64,000 nucleotides of DNA from Karalla daura (lineage: Eukaryota > Chordata > Actinopteri > Chaetodontiformes > Leiognathidae), in the NCBI GenBank assembly GCA_029224185.1, contig CM055195.1:89501-153500 (forward strand). The letters run 5' to 3'. Numbering within the stretch: position 1 is the stretch's first letter; the number at the start of each line of letters is the position of its first letter. Shown here piece by piece: positions 1-12,100 of this stretch. The position numbers and the translations under genes are program-made. Below the pieces are notes generated by a model, which was not told the DNA's origin, made no database searches, and saw nothing but the letters and a program-made list of their open reading frames with translations.

Positions 1-261
1 ATGGCTGTGGGTCAGGAGACCTGACACCTCAGTCTCAGAGAGAGGGGTGAACAAGGAGAGTAATGAGCCCTCGTCCTGAAAATGCTGGTTGAGAGTGGAT
101 GGTGTAGACAACTGTCAGCTGATAGTTTCCACCTTTTCTGTAAAGAAGGAAGCAAAGGACTCAGCAGGCCCATTAGTAGCTGGTGGCGGAGGTAGAGGAT
201 TGAGCAGTGGCTTAAAGGTGCAGAATAGTTTGCGGGTGTCTTTGGTCCTGCTGATCTTATT

Positions 262-1211
262 GTGTTTTTACATTACATTTGTGAAAGAATGGTCTGCTCT
301 CAGGAGCTCAGTGAATCTCACCATGGAACTGTCATAGGATACCACCTGTGCAACAAATCCAGTCGTGAAATTTCCTCCCTCCTGAATATTCCACAGTCAA
401 CTGTCAGCTCTATCATGACAAAATGGAAGAGTTTGGGAGCAACAGTAACTTAGCCTTGAAGTGGTAGGCCATGTAAACTGACAGAGAGGGGTCAGCAGAT
501 GCTGAAGCGCATAGTGCAAAGAGGTCGCTGACTGTCTGCACGGTCAATTGCTACAGAGCTCCAAACTTCATGTGGCCTTCAGGTTAGCCCAAGTACAGTA
601 TGTAGAGAGCTTCATGGAATGGGGTTCCATGGCCGAGCAGCTGCATCCAAGCCACACATCAATGCAATGCAATACAAAACGTCGGATGCAGTGGTGTAAA
701 GCAAGCCGCTGGACTCTAGAGCAGTGGAGACGTGTTCTCTTGAGTGATGAATCACGCTTTTCCATCTGGCAAAGTCTGGGTCTGGGTTTGGAGGTTGCCA
801 GGAAAACGGTACATTTCGGACTACATTGCGCTGACGTGAAATTTGGTGGAGGAATAACGGTGTGGGGTTGTTTTTCCGGAGCTGGGCTTGGCCCCTTAGT
901 TCCAGTGAAAGGAACTTTGAATGCTTCAGGATACCAAAACATTTTGGACAATTCCATGCTCCCAACCTTGTGGGAACAGTTTGGAGCAGGCCCCTTCGTC
1001 TTCCAACATGACTGTGCACCAGTGCACAAAGCAAGGTCCATAAAAACATGGATGACAGAGTCTGGTGTGGATGAACTTGACTGGCCTGCACAGAGTCCTG
1101 ACCTGAACATAATAACTGATACATGTCGTATTGAACTCTATGGGTTAGGAATGGGATGGCACTTCAGTATGTGAGTCAAGGCAGGTGAACGAATGCTTTT
1201 GGTAATATAGT
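262..1211 (+). mobile_element. Tc1/mariner transposon relic, copy 1
   Basis: This is a broken Tc1-family transposase. Around 289-453 the reading frame encodes the paired-like DNA-binding region (SQELSE, then NIPQSTVSSIMTKWK). A second frame from about 548 to 1174 carries the catalytic region with SDESRFSIW (first Asp) and QHDCAPVHKA (second Asp). The frames are separated by stops and a shift, and the segment that should hold the third catalytic residue (compare the copy at 58622-59846) is deleted just after QSPDLN. The right end keeps the terminal motif (ttttggtaatatag near 1197-1210); no left inverted repeat was found. It cannot be active. The family moves DNA by cut-and-paste into TA dinucleotides. 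Confidence 0.9.
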
Positions 1212-1375
1212 CTAGATCTGTATGCTCCCTCGATGGTGGAGTAACAGGGATCTAGAGTACTGCTGTTGGCTGTACATCGGCAGTACTGCTCTGAGGCTGC
1301 AGTGGTTGAAGTTGGACGCCATGATGCATCTTGCATGAAGCAAGATGCTTGGGCTAGGAAGATGGGTCGGGCATT

Positions 1376-2910
1376 CAACTCAACTTCAACTTTATTTGTT
1401 TTAAGTGCCATATCATAACAGCTGTTATCTCAGAGCACTTTACAAGGAGAGCAACAACGTGTACATAGTGAAAAAACCCCCTGTCCTGAGATCCTCACAA
1501 AGGCTGAGGAACAACTCCCAAGAAAAACCCTGACAGGGAAAACAAGGAGAAACCTCAGGGAGAGACAGAGGAGGAGATCCTCCCCCAGGACGGACAGGAG
1601 GACAGAAGAAGACAGTACTGATGGCTAACAGTTCAGGATATAAATAAATCAATGAATTGAATCAGTCCATAGTAGCAGGCAGGAGGAACCGCAGTGAGAA
1701 GAGCCGGGTAGAGGTGGTCCTGGATCCAGCTCAGCGTTGATGGAACCTGGGAGGGAAAAATAAAAATAATAAAAAACAAAATGAAAAATAAAATGAAAAA
1801 TAAAAATAAGAATAAAAAGAAAATGAAGAATTAAGAAATAAAATATTAATAAAAATAAGATAAGAATGAAAAATAAAAATAAATAAAAATTGAAAGATAA
1901 AAAGGAGAGGAAGGAGTGGTGGAGGAGGAGAGGGAGGAAGAGGAGGAGATGGAAAACAGACGGGGAGAGGCCAAGAGGAGAGAGAGAAGCTAGAGGGAAC
2001 GTGAACCTGATTCACACCCACAGAGAAGGCAGAGAAGATAGAGCTCAATGTACCGGGGACCCCCAGCAGACTCAACCTATAGCAGCTTATCTTGGATTTA
2101 TCTGTAGGCTCTGTCAAAAAGGAGGGTTTTTAACCTACTCTTAAAGGTAGAGAGGGTGTCTGCCTCCAGGACTGAGACTGGCAGATGGTTCCATAACAGA
2201 GGGCCTTGGTAGCTGAAGGCTCTGGCTCCACATCTAGACTTAGAGATTCGTGGAACCACCAGTAGGCCTGCATTCAGAGAACGAAGTGTCCTAGTGGGGC
2301 AATAGGGTTTTATCAGGACTGAGATATAGAGGGTGCCAGACCATGAAGAGCTTTATAGACAAGGAGAAGGATTTAGAACTGAATCCTGAATGGTACAGGA
2401 AGCCAGTGCTAGGAGGCCAGAACAGGAGAGATGTGATCTCTGTCTAGTTTTAGTCAGGACACGAGCTGCCGTGTTCTGAATGAGCTGCAGAGTTCTCATC
2501 ACCTGTTGGAGCATCCAGCCAGTAGAGAGGAGCAGTAGTCCAGCCTGGAGGCAACAGAGGCTGGACCAGCTGTTCTGCTGCATGGAGAGGGAGGAGGTGT
2601 CTTATTTTTGAAATATTGCGGAGGTGGAAGTAGGCAGTCCGTGAGATAAATTTTATGTGGGAGCTAAAAGACAGGTCTTGATCAAAACTAACTCCTAGGT
2701 TCTTAACAGTGGTGGCAGAAGGAGTCGCAAAACTACTTTGTAATGCTATGGCATCAAATAGCATTGCTTTAGCCTTACAAGAACACTTCTTCAGCTTCCA
2801 CGATTGGCCACTTGACCATAGGTCCCTCTCCCAAGTGTGTTTGGGTAGGGAAGTGATGCAGCAGGTACCCGTAGAAAAGTCATTGCAGACACGGGAACCG
2901 ATATCCAGTT
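1376..2910 (-). mobile_element. LINE 3' fragment (L2/CR1/Rex1-like)
   Basis: On the minus strand, 2353-2764 encodes the C-terminal part of a non-LTR reverse transcriptase ORF: VKNLGVSFDQDLSF, then KFISRTAYFHLRNISKIR, then NTAARVLTKTRQRSHL, a conserved order in fish L2/CR1/Rex1-type LINEs. Frames are broken. It is followed downstream on the minus strand by an A/T-rich tail (about 1750-1890) and a tail segment (1420-1740) that recurs in opposite orientation at 15580-15850. Clade assignment is from memory of motif style and is uncertain; the reverse-transcriptase relationship is clear. Confidence 0.7.
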
Positions 2911-3915
2911 AAGTCTGTCTAGACAACTGGGGGTAGAACACAAACAAAAAAAAAAACTAAAAGCTAAACAGAAGCACTGAAATTACTGAGAGGGAGAGAG
3001 GTTCTCAGTGTGCTGCGATCTTCATGTTGTTTTCTGTTTGAAGATATTCAAAAGTTTTTAAAGGTTGTGAACAACTTCAAATGACTTTAAAAAAAGAAAG
3101 CTTTAACAGATGCAAAAAAAATCACATTTTTTCACCGTTTTTTTATTTAGAAACACAAAACTAAACATTCATTGTACATTCTTATTTCTGTGTAAGATAC
3201 ACGATAAGAATGTGTTCAGATTGTTCATCTATGAGGAACTGGCCAAGGACATTGTTTTACTGTACAGACTGTGTGTGGTGGCTTCCCACTGTCCATTTTA
3301 TTATATGTCTTAACGTGTGTCCATGTGAAGATCTGCAGATCATTTAAACTTCTGTTCTAGAATGACTGGAACCAGCTTCCTCCTCCTCCTCCTCCTCATC
3401 ATCATAGCCTCTAAACACCCGGGATGTGAAGATGTGAAGCTCAAACGGATGAACTACCTGGACAGTCACAAGATTTCAACCTAAATTCAAAATTATTTCT
3501 AAGTAAAATAACATTGTTCCCGTCACAGCGAGTGCGTTAGTGTCTGAGGGGCTTCACAGACATGAGAGAATATCACCAAGAGACCAACAGAGCAGCTTCT
3601 TGTTCCACATTTCTGTCAATGGGTTTCATATATGTGGTGGAAAACACAGATTCACTGGAAGAAACATGGAGCCGAGTACGAAGAAATTTTTAATCAGCCT
3701 GATCAGGCATGTTGACCAAGTACATCACTTTAAATTTGATCATAATCATAGAAATAAAATGATAGCTGCAAAAGAAATCAACGCTGCGAAATTGCCAAAC
3801 TACAGAGGACGAAACCAGGGCTCTTCATCTGATCTTAATCCTGCTCTGTATCACCAAGAAATCGCTCCAAAGGCAGAATTCAGGTTTGGAAACCCAAAAG
3901 GAAGAATACTGACGG
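2911..3915. other. no gene seen; 3' flank of rab28
   Basis: A/T-rich DNA without a recognisable gene. Reading on the minus strand, it lies downstream of the rab28 stop at 4226. A possible AATAAA signal for rab28 occurs on the minus strand at 3142-3147, but the distance and the long (CA)n tract in between make this tentative. Confidence 0.4.
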
Positions 3916-4225
3916 TGTGTGTGTGTGTGTGTGTGTGTACGTGTGTGAGAGAGAGAATGTATGTGTGTACGTGTGTGTGTGTGTGTGCGTGTATGAGAAA
4001 GAGAGAGTTTGTATATGTGTGTGTGTTTGCATGTGTGTGAGTTTGTGTGTATGTGTGTATGAGAGAGAGAGTTTGTATACGTGCGTGTGTATGTAAGAGA
4101 GAGTTTGTATGTGTGTGCGTGTGTGTATGTGTGCGCGTGTGTGCATGAGAGAGTTTGTATATGTGTGTGTGTGTGTATGTGTGTCCGTGTGAGAGAGAGT
4201 TTGTATATGTGTGTGTATGTGTGTG
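3916..4225. repeat. (GT/CA)n-rich microsatellite in rab28 3' UTR
   Basis: Interrupted GT repeats with GAGAGA and TTTGTAT islands. On the minus strand the tract begins directly after the stop codon of the distal rab28 last exon, so it would be the start of that isoform's 3' UTR. The apparent ORFs here (poly Thr-His or Cys-Val) are shadows of the repeat. Confidence 0.9.
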
Positions 4226-4318
4226 TCACTGCAGGACACACATGGAGCTGCGGGGGGCGCTGGTTGTCCTGGCGACGGCATCCTGACTGTAGTTGACGAT
4301 GTCGGCCTTCACCACACG
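4226..4318 (-). CDS. rab28: rab28 last exon, distal (ends MCVLQ)
   Basis: Acceptor tctcag then R-V-V-K-A-D-I-V-N-Y, ending RSSMCVLQ and TGA. It matches the human isoform that ends RSSMCAVQ. CVLQ is a CaaX prenylation box; Gln at the last position favours farnesyl transfer. The incoming phase is 0, the same as the proximal alternative exon. Confidence 0.93.
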   Translation of the reverse strand, partial: RVVKADIVNYSQDAVARTTSAPRSSMCVLQ

Positions 4319-6121
4319 CTGAGATACACAGAATAGAACTAGTTAGAAGTCAGAAACAGACAGAACCAGAGGAAGTACAACCGGAAGAGACAGGGTTAGG
4401 GTTAGTGGGGTTATTGATAATGAAGATTTAAGATTAGATAATAGCAGTGGACAGCTATGATGCCAACGCTAACACTACCTCAAGAAAACACATGCTGCTG
4501 AAATCCACGTTTAGTTGAGTCAGTACTCAGGATGAACCTTGATAGATACTCTACAGATCTTCAGGATGAACCTTGATAGATACTCTACAGATCTTCAGGA
4601 GCTACCTTGATAGATACTCTACAGATCTTCAGGAGCTACCTTGATAGATACTCTACAGATCTTCAGGAGCTACCTTGATAGATACTCTACAGATCTTCAG
4701 GAGCTACCTTGACACATACTCTACAGATCGAACCAAGGAACCTTGACACATACTCTACAGATCTACCGCAGGAACCTTTGACACGTACTTCAGCTACTGC
4801 ACTGAACAGATTTTGCTTTGCTGTGGGTTCTCGTGTCTAACTGGACCTTCATCCTGAGGGTAGTTGACCAGCTCAGCCTTCACAATCCTCTGAGCAGGCG
4901 GAGGTCCAGGCGGATGGGTAGATGGAGAGAAGATGGAGACATTATGGAGAGTGGATGGAAAGAGGATTGAGGCAGAATGGAAAGAGAATGGAAAGAGGAT
5001 GGAAGAGGATGAAGAGAGGATGGAGGGAAGATGGAGAGGGGATGGAGTATGGAGAGAAGATGGAGAGAGGATGGAGGAGGGATAGAGGGGAAATGGTGCA
5101 CAAGGTCATAGAGCAACAGAAACAGAAGAAGGAAAAACATCAATGAAGTAAAAATGAAAATGAAGGTTTTTGCTGGAGGAGAACCTCTGAATTGGTTCCA
5201 ACATCTCCAGTTGTTCTAGAGCACAGCCTCAGCTCCTCATCTCCTCAGCCTGACCTTTAACCCCTAACCTCTGATGTCCTGCTCTCACTCTTAGCAGATC
5301 CAGACCTTCAGCTTGGCCTCAGGCACGGCACAAGCTTCAGTTTCTCTCCTGCAACTGGAAACGCGTGACTTTATGTCACTGACTGCAGGTATGGAGCCTC
5401 ACCTGCGATTGTTCAATCTCTGCCTTGTTCAGCTTTACACCGAGGATCTCAGCAGCAACTCTCTGGAAGCAGAGGAACACCTGGAGACACAAACACAGTG
5501 AGACAGAGCAGGTGTACAGGTAGAACCGGTTCCACAGGTAGAAGCAGGTCCATGATGGATGGTAGGACCAACTTACAGAGTCTCCTGTCTTCGCTGACAC
5601 AAACTGGCTGATTAATCCATTCTCCTGGCAGAACCGCTGGTGTTTGTCGGCCTTCACAGTTCTCATGTGCTCCAGGTCGACTGTGGAGGAGATCAGAGAC
5701 CAGGATTAGAGATATACAGAGATCGGAAATTAGAGATTAGAGATCAAAGACATACAGTACCTGCAAACTCATGAGGGTTAAAAAATGTGATAATCAGAGA
5801 TATAAGATTAGAGATCAGAGATTAGAGATTAGACATGTACAAAGATAAGAGATCAGACCATAGAGATTCACAGACATTCACAGACCAGGTGATGTGAGTG
5901 TTGCTCTGGTGCAGCTGCCTGTGTTGTTGAGGACATCAGAAACCTGGAGACCTGAGGAAAGACCTGCAGCCTCTGTTCTGCAATGTGCAATGTGAAGGTT
6001 TGAAGGTTTGAGAGTGGAACAGATACATTCCTCAATGAGTTCACAACAAGCCTGGAGCCATGAAACCAAGATGAGAGTCTGGATGCACATCATGTGTGCG
6101 AGTGTGTGGGTGTGTGTGTGT

Positions 6122-6152
<31 letters not shown>

Positions 6153-9100
6153 GGGGGGGGTGCGTGCCCACCAGGCACTGACTGATGATAGCCTAGCGTA
6201 GCAGGAGCAGGAACCAGAGCCACTGGTTGCTACTGATTTACTGCTCAACACAAAGACGTCCTGACACCTCAGAGACCAGGACTCCAGTCCTGCAGCGACC
6301 GCTCGGGTCACCCAGGGGTCGAGAAGGGGTCAACCGGGGGTCTCGCTCTGAAAGCAAAGCTCTGCTCTTTATTTCTGGCTTTGTGCTGGAGGAGGCGACG
6401 CCCAGGATCCAGTGGAGATACTGTACGTGTCACGTTTCTGTTTCTCTTTCCTCACGAGGATCGAGCTTTGTTCAAGGCAATGGCGACGACCACGATTAGA
6501 CCTGTTCTCATGCCCTCAGAGAGAGTGTGAGTGTGTGTGAGATCTATCTGTCTGTCTGTCTGTCCACCGATCTGCTTGCAGCCAGTTGTTCTGTACTGTG
6601 TGGAAGTACGAACCCCCCCTCCCCGCACACACACGCACACACGCACGCACGCACGCCAACCCTAACCCAGCCTGGTGTCCTCTGACTGCTCACAGGAAAG
6701 TAACCAGATCTCTACCAACCACCTCTGACCAACTTCAACCCTGCTGTTGTTGTTGTTGTTGTCATGGTTACACTGGAAGAGTCAGAACATCACTGTGCTT
6801 GTGTCCATGATGACCATGTGAACCAAGCTGAAGCACACCTCCAAACCAGTACCAGTGGGGCAGTGAAGTGGACCGGTCCAGGGCAGGGAACCTGAGCCGA
6901 GCTCAGGTCTAGATTGTAGGGGGGACTGGCCTGGAAACAGTACAGTTGAATGTGAAAAACAGTATGTGTAACCACACAGAACTGTGCAGAACTAATGCAG
7001 AATGATTATTTTTCTTCCTGAAGTGAAACTCCAATGTTTAAGGCCACGGGAAGTGTGTGTACCAAGTCGTGGTAGAGTAACACTGCTGCTGAGTGGCGTG
7101 TAAACACGCGTCTCCAGACGCTCGTCTAAACACGCTGTCTGATCGGCGTCAGCCCGTTATTAATTCACTCATTAACTCAGAACCTCTAACCCTCACCCTC
7201 ACACTACCTGACATAAACACTCCTGATCCTGAAGATCTGGAGACATCATCCATCCTGTCAGCTCACAGCCAGGCCGCACTGGGAGGGAGGGATATGTGTG
7301 TGTGTGCGTGTGTGTGTGTGTGTGTGCGTGCGTGCGTGTGCGTGCGTTTACATTAAGATGCATTCAAATGCTTAAAGAATCAGAGAACCAATCAAATTAA
7401 CAACTGGTGGATCATCATGTTTTATAGTATCAGTCTACAGCTTCTGAGACAGATCAGGTAGAGGGAAGGAAACACTTCTGAAAACCTCAACAACCTAAAA
7501 ATCCTCAGCATTTATTATAAGATATATTTATAATTCTGTTATACACTAACCATAATATAATATTATCACATAATTCCCCGATGACAAGAACAGACACTCA
7601 ACTCATGAAAGCCTTGTAGCTGAGCGTCGTACATGATGTTGCACTCTCCCTCAGAGGCGTCTGCCTGAGGAAACCCAGCCCACTAATCCCACAGTTTTAG
7701 TGTTTTACTCCATTTTTCTCCCTAATGTAACATCTCTACTTATCAGGTCTCAACCATCTGGCTCCTGATCTGGTTTCCCTCCCGTTCTGTCAAACTGTCT
7801 CAACTCAACAGCAGGAGACTGAACAACTCATGGACTGTTTGGACCTGAGAGTAGAGATAGAGGAGTCATCACTGCTCCTCCCAGCCCTTCCTCCCCCTGC
7901 TCCTCCACAAGTCCATCGCCATTCAGAAACTTGATGCTGGCTGGCTGTTGCACATATACACATACATACAGAATACATTTAATCCCATTAAGTAAATTCA
8001 TAATAAAATGAAATAAATTATAAATAATTACAAATAATAAACACATTTCTGATAGAGTGACAGAAACAGGGAAATGTGTTAAGACAGCAAAACCATCATG
8101 ATATCACTGCGATAAAGGGTCATTAAAACCTTCATAATGCATGTGTAATGGAATTAAGTCCCAGAGATTGTTAGGACCTGGAAATAGGACCTGGAAACAT
8201 CTATGGAACCCAGAACCTTTAAAACACATAGAAATGATGATTCTGTGTAAACAGAATCTGTTGCTCTCTTCAGTTGCTTCATATCCATGATGTTTCCTCA
8301 CCTATAGCATCAGTGACGAATCACACATACATGCAGCTTTCCTTCCTCTCTGGACTCTAAGGAGTCAGACACACACACACACACACAGACACACACAGAC
8401 ACACACACACACACACACACACCCTTTCACCTGAACACTGCAGCTATTGTTGCTGCAGCTCCTGTTTATGTTCTGAGGCCTGGAGCCTCCATCCAACACC
8501 AACTTGACCCTGGAAATGATTTTATATCAAGCTTGGATTTAATCAAAGAGTCAAGGACCCATCATCCCACCCTTATTAGCTTGTAAAGAGAACTGTTTTC
8601 AGAAATGTTGGCCCATTGTCCAAGCTCAAATTTATTATACTTTCAATTGTAATTATATTCAATGATAATTATTTTCATGCTGCCAATATTTATTTATCAT
8701 TGCACTTCCTCTCCTGAGCTACTGTCAGCTCAAATCTGGCTGGAGGGAGGGAGGGAGAAGGGATCGGAGAGAACATTTAAAAACTGTTGTGAAAATTTTT
8801 AAATGTTCCCTTTTTTTTCCACTGAAACTGATGCCAAGGTATGTTTAATGTGAGAGTCGCTGTTTCAAAAGAAGATAACGTTTGTTGCCACTACCAAACA
8901 CAGCATCCCATCGGATCTCAAAATCAACTGGAGAGGAAGGAAAGTTGAAGGCTGGAGACCTGCTGCCACAGCTGACCTCCAACATTCGCTCTCTAGACAT
9001 GGAACATGGTCACTGCTGTGTTGAGGAGAGTTAGGAACCCTAACACTACTCCTCCTCCTCCTCCTCCTCCTCCTTAACCCATGCTGTCCACAGAGCGCTT

Positions 9101-12100
9101 GACTTCCTGCCTCAGCATGGCATAGATGGTTCTGCGGCATTAGGTCAATCGTGTTCCTCACTGCACCAAAACATATTGAAGCACAGATGAATGTTTAGGC
9201 CAAAACTTTGGAGCATGTTTCACTCTGTGGTTTATGTTTCAACTGAAACAAATGGAAATACAGTAATTAGTAAGGAAATACTCTAAAGCTGTTGCTCAAT
9301 GAAATTACTATTATTATAACATATTAAACATGATTGCCATGGGCTGCTTTTCAGAATTACTTTGTATGACTGTTCATGTTGCATCTTATATCAGAAGCAT
9401 ATTTAATCCTGTGACACGAATGTTATACTAGTAAGCTGCTGTAGATCTATGCCTTATTTCTGTGTTGCTACAGCTCTCCACAGTTATAAAGCTTTTGCTT
9501 GTTGTTGCATCCTCACCTCTTTCTGTTTGTGTTCTGTCCACAGCTCTATGTTGCTATAGTTCTACGCTGCTATAGTTGCCACAGCAGCAGCAGCAGCAGC
9601 AGCTACAAAGCTGCTGCTTGTTGCTGCATCCTGACCTTAGGGACTCTCTGAAGTGTCTTGTCCACAGCTCGTTGATCGCAGCTCATCTGATCATTCCTCA
9701 TGATAAACACATGTACTCTCATGTACTACCATGACCTGGCTGTACTAGGGAGGTGAAGCAGTAGTAATACTAACCCTAACCACAGAAAAACACGGGGCAG
9801 AGGCTCCGGGGCCTCACAGCGCTTTACGTGCTCCCTGGACTCTTGAAGAGGGAACAAAGGTCCAATTCTGATCCGACCACACACAACGCTTTCTCCTGTC
9901 GCTGTTAAACTAAGTGCTCTTTTATGAGCGCAGTCACACACGCCTGACAGAGCAGAGCCTCAAGCTGCAGGAATAATAATCATAAAGATGGAGCAGAGCT
10001 CAAGTCGTTCAGTGCAGCACACTGCAGCAACAGGCTGCTAATGTAATGTAAGGTGGTGCTCCAGTCGGCAGAACAAGAACCCGTCTGAAGCTGTAGATCC
10101 AGATCAGCGGGTTATTGAGCTGCGTCAGCTCAGCCTCTTCCAGGAATTCCTCCACCTCAATGTTGTGGAGCAGACGTGAAGAGACGAAGGTGCAGCTTCA
10201 GATGTAGCGCTGCGAAGCTCTAACGACCCGTGACCGACCACACAGCTCGTTTGGAGACTGATCACCGGCTGCAGCAGCAACAATATTTGCTTTATGGACC
10301 GATTCAACCAATCAGGACGCTCTATGTTTCCACTGCCCAAGAGTGTCAAGTCAGAGTCACACAAAAGACAACAGGGTTTAGCTAAGCAGCAACCAGCAGT
10401 AACCAGCAGCGACCAGCAACAATACGCAGCAGCAGTGACTCTCTCTGGCTCCTCATTCTCTCTGGTTTCTGACACACGTAATCTCAGGTCTGCTGTGACC
10501 TTTGACCTCCAGTGAAGTGTGAAAAGAAACAGGAAACACAGTGCTGTAAACTGTAAACATTCCAGGTTCAACTGGAGAGGAGACACTGTCTTCTGTGTTT
10601 ACTGGTTACTGTTACTTTTTCCCCCAAATAATGCTTAATTATGTTCTTTAATAATAATTTCCAAAAATGTTTTAGAAAAGTTGTATGTAGAGTTTCTATA
10701 ATGCTTCGATAATGTTTCATAAAAGTTGATGTTTTCTATAATGCTTTCTCTAATGTTTATATAAGACTTCATAAATGTTGGATATTGTATTTTCTAAAGT
10801 TTAGCTCAAGGCTGCAGACCTGCTGACGTGTCGCTGTGCGGGGGGGTCTGGGCTTTGTCCACTGCTAGTCTATTGTAGCTGAACGGTCCCGGGGGGGCAA
10901 TTAGGAGCTTTTAGTTTGTTGTAAGAGGAGCTAAGTACGAGTGCGTCGAGCCAGGAAAAACATTTCTGAGCAAAACCAAAAACAGAAGCTCATTGAGCTG
11001 CTCTCACTGCTGCAGTCTGAGCATCTCTATTAAAACCTAAGGAGGACTGGGGGGGCAAGGAGACTTTAGAGGGGGGCAGCAGCGGGAGTATGGGGGCACA
11101 AAGGGGGTAGGGGCAGGAGGAAGAGGGCAGGGAAGCAGAGGCTGGAGCCAAACAACCAGGACCAAGCAAGATGTGCACCAAGAGCTGCTGAAACATTGAC
11201 ACAGACAGAGATGTACGTCAGTTTATGCACAGCTGAGATCTGCTTTAGCGTGCAGAAAGCAAACACACATACATGTTTCGCACAAAAGACACAGAGCCAA
11301 TGGAAAGACAGGGACAGAAACATTAGGAGCAGTTTGTTCAGGGATGACATGAACATGTTCAGAGATGCAATAAGGACCTAACCATAACCTCCTTACCCTA
11401 TTGCCTTACACTAACCATAACCCCCTTACCCTAACACCTTACCGTAATCATAGCCCCCTTATCCTAACCATAGCCACCTTACCCCAACACCTTATCCTAA
11501 CCATAACCCCCTTACCCTAACCACAACACCCTTATCCTAACCATGACACCCTTATCCTAAACATAACCCCCTTACCCTATTGCCTTACCCTAACCATAAC
11601 CCCCTTACCATAACACCTTACCCTAACCATAACCCCCCTACCCTAACCATAACCCCCTTCCCTATCTGTCTAACCCTAACCATAACCCCTTACCCTAACC
11701 CTTACCCTAACCATCTAAAAGCTCAATTATGCTCTACAGACATAGAATCTACTCACAAACCTGGATTTGTATCAAGCATAAATACTCCCATGCAAACTTT
11801 GTGTTGGTGTGGTGTGGTTGGTCTGCTGGAAGACAGCTGTGAGTTCAGAGTTCAGTCTGTGGATGGTTTCTCTCCTAACAAACATCAACTTTATTTGTTC
11901 CAAGTGCCAGTTCATAACAGCTGTTATCTCAAGCCAAACATGGTGACGGTGGACGAACACATGACTCTGTAAGCTCTCAGATATAACTTTTTACCTCCGT
12001 CATCCTCAACACACCCACTGTTCCATAGAATCCATACTAGACACACCCAATTTCTTTGACTTCTTTTAACTCTAAAATTTTATTAATGATTGGATTATTT

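Noticed and set aside
3825..4296. Long ORFs of Thr-His or Cys-Val repeats on both strands
   Set aside because: They are translations of GT/CA microsatellite DNA. The only real coding segment here is the rab28 terminal exon at 4226-4318.
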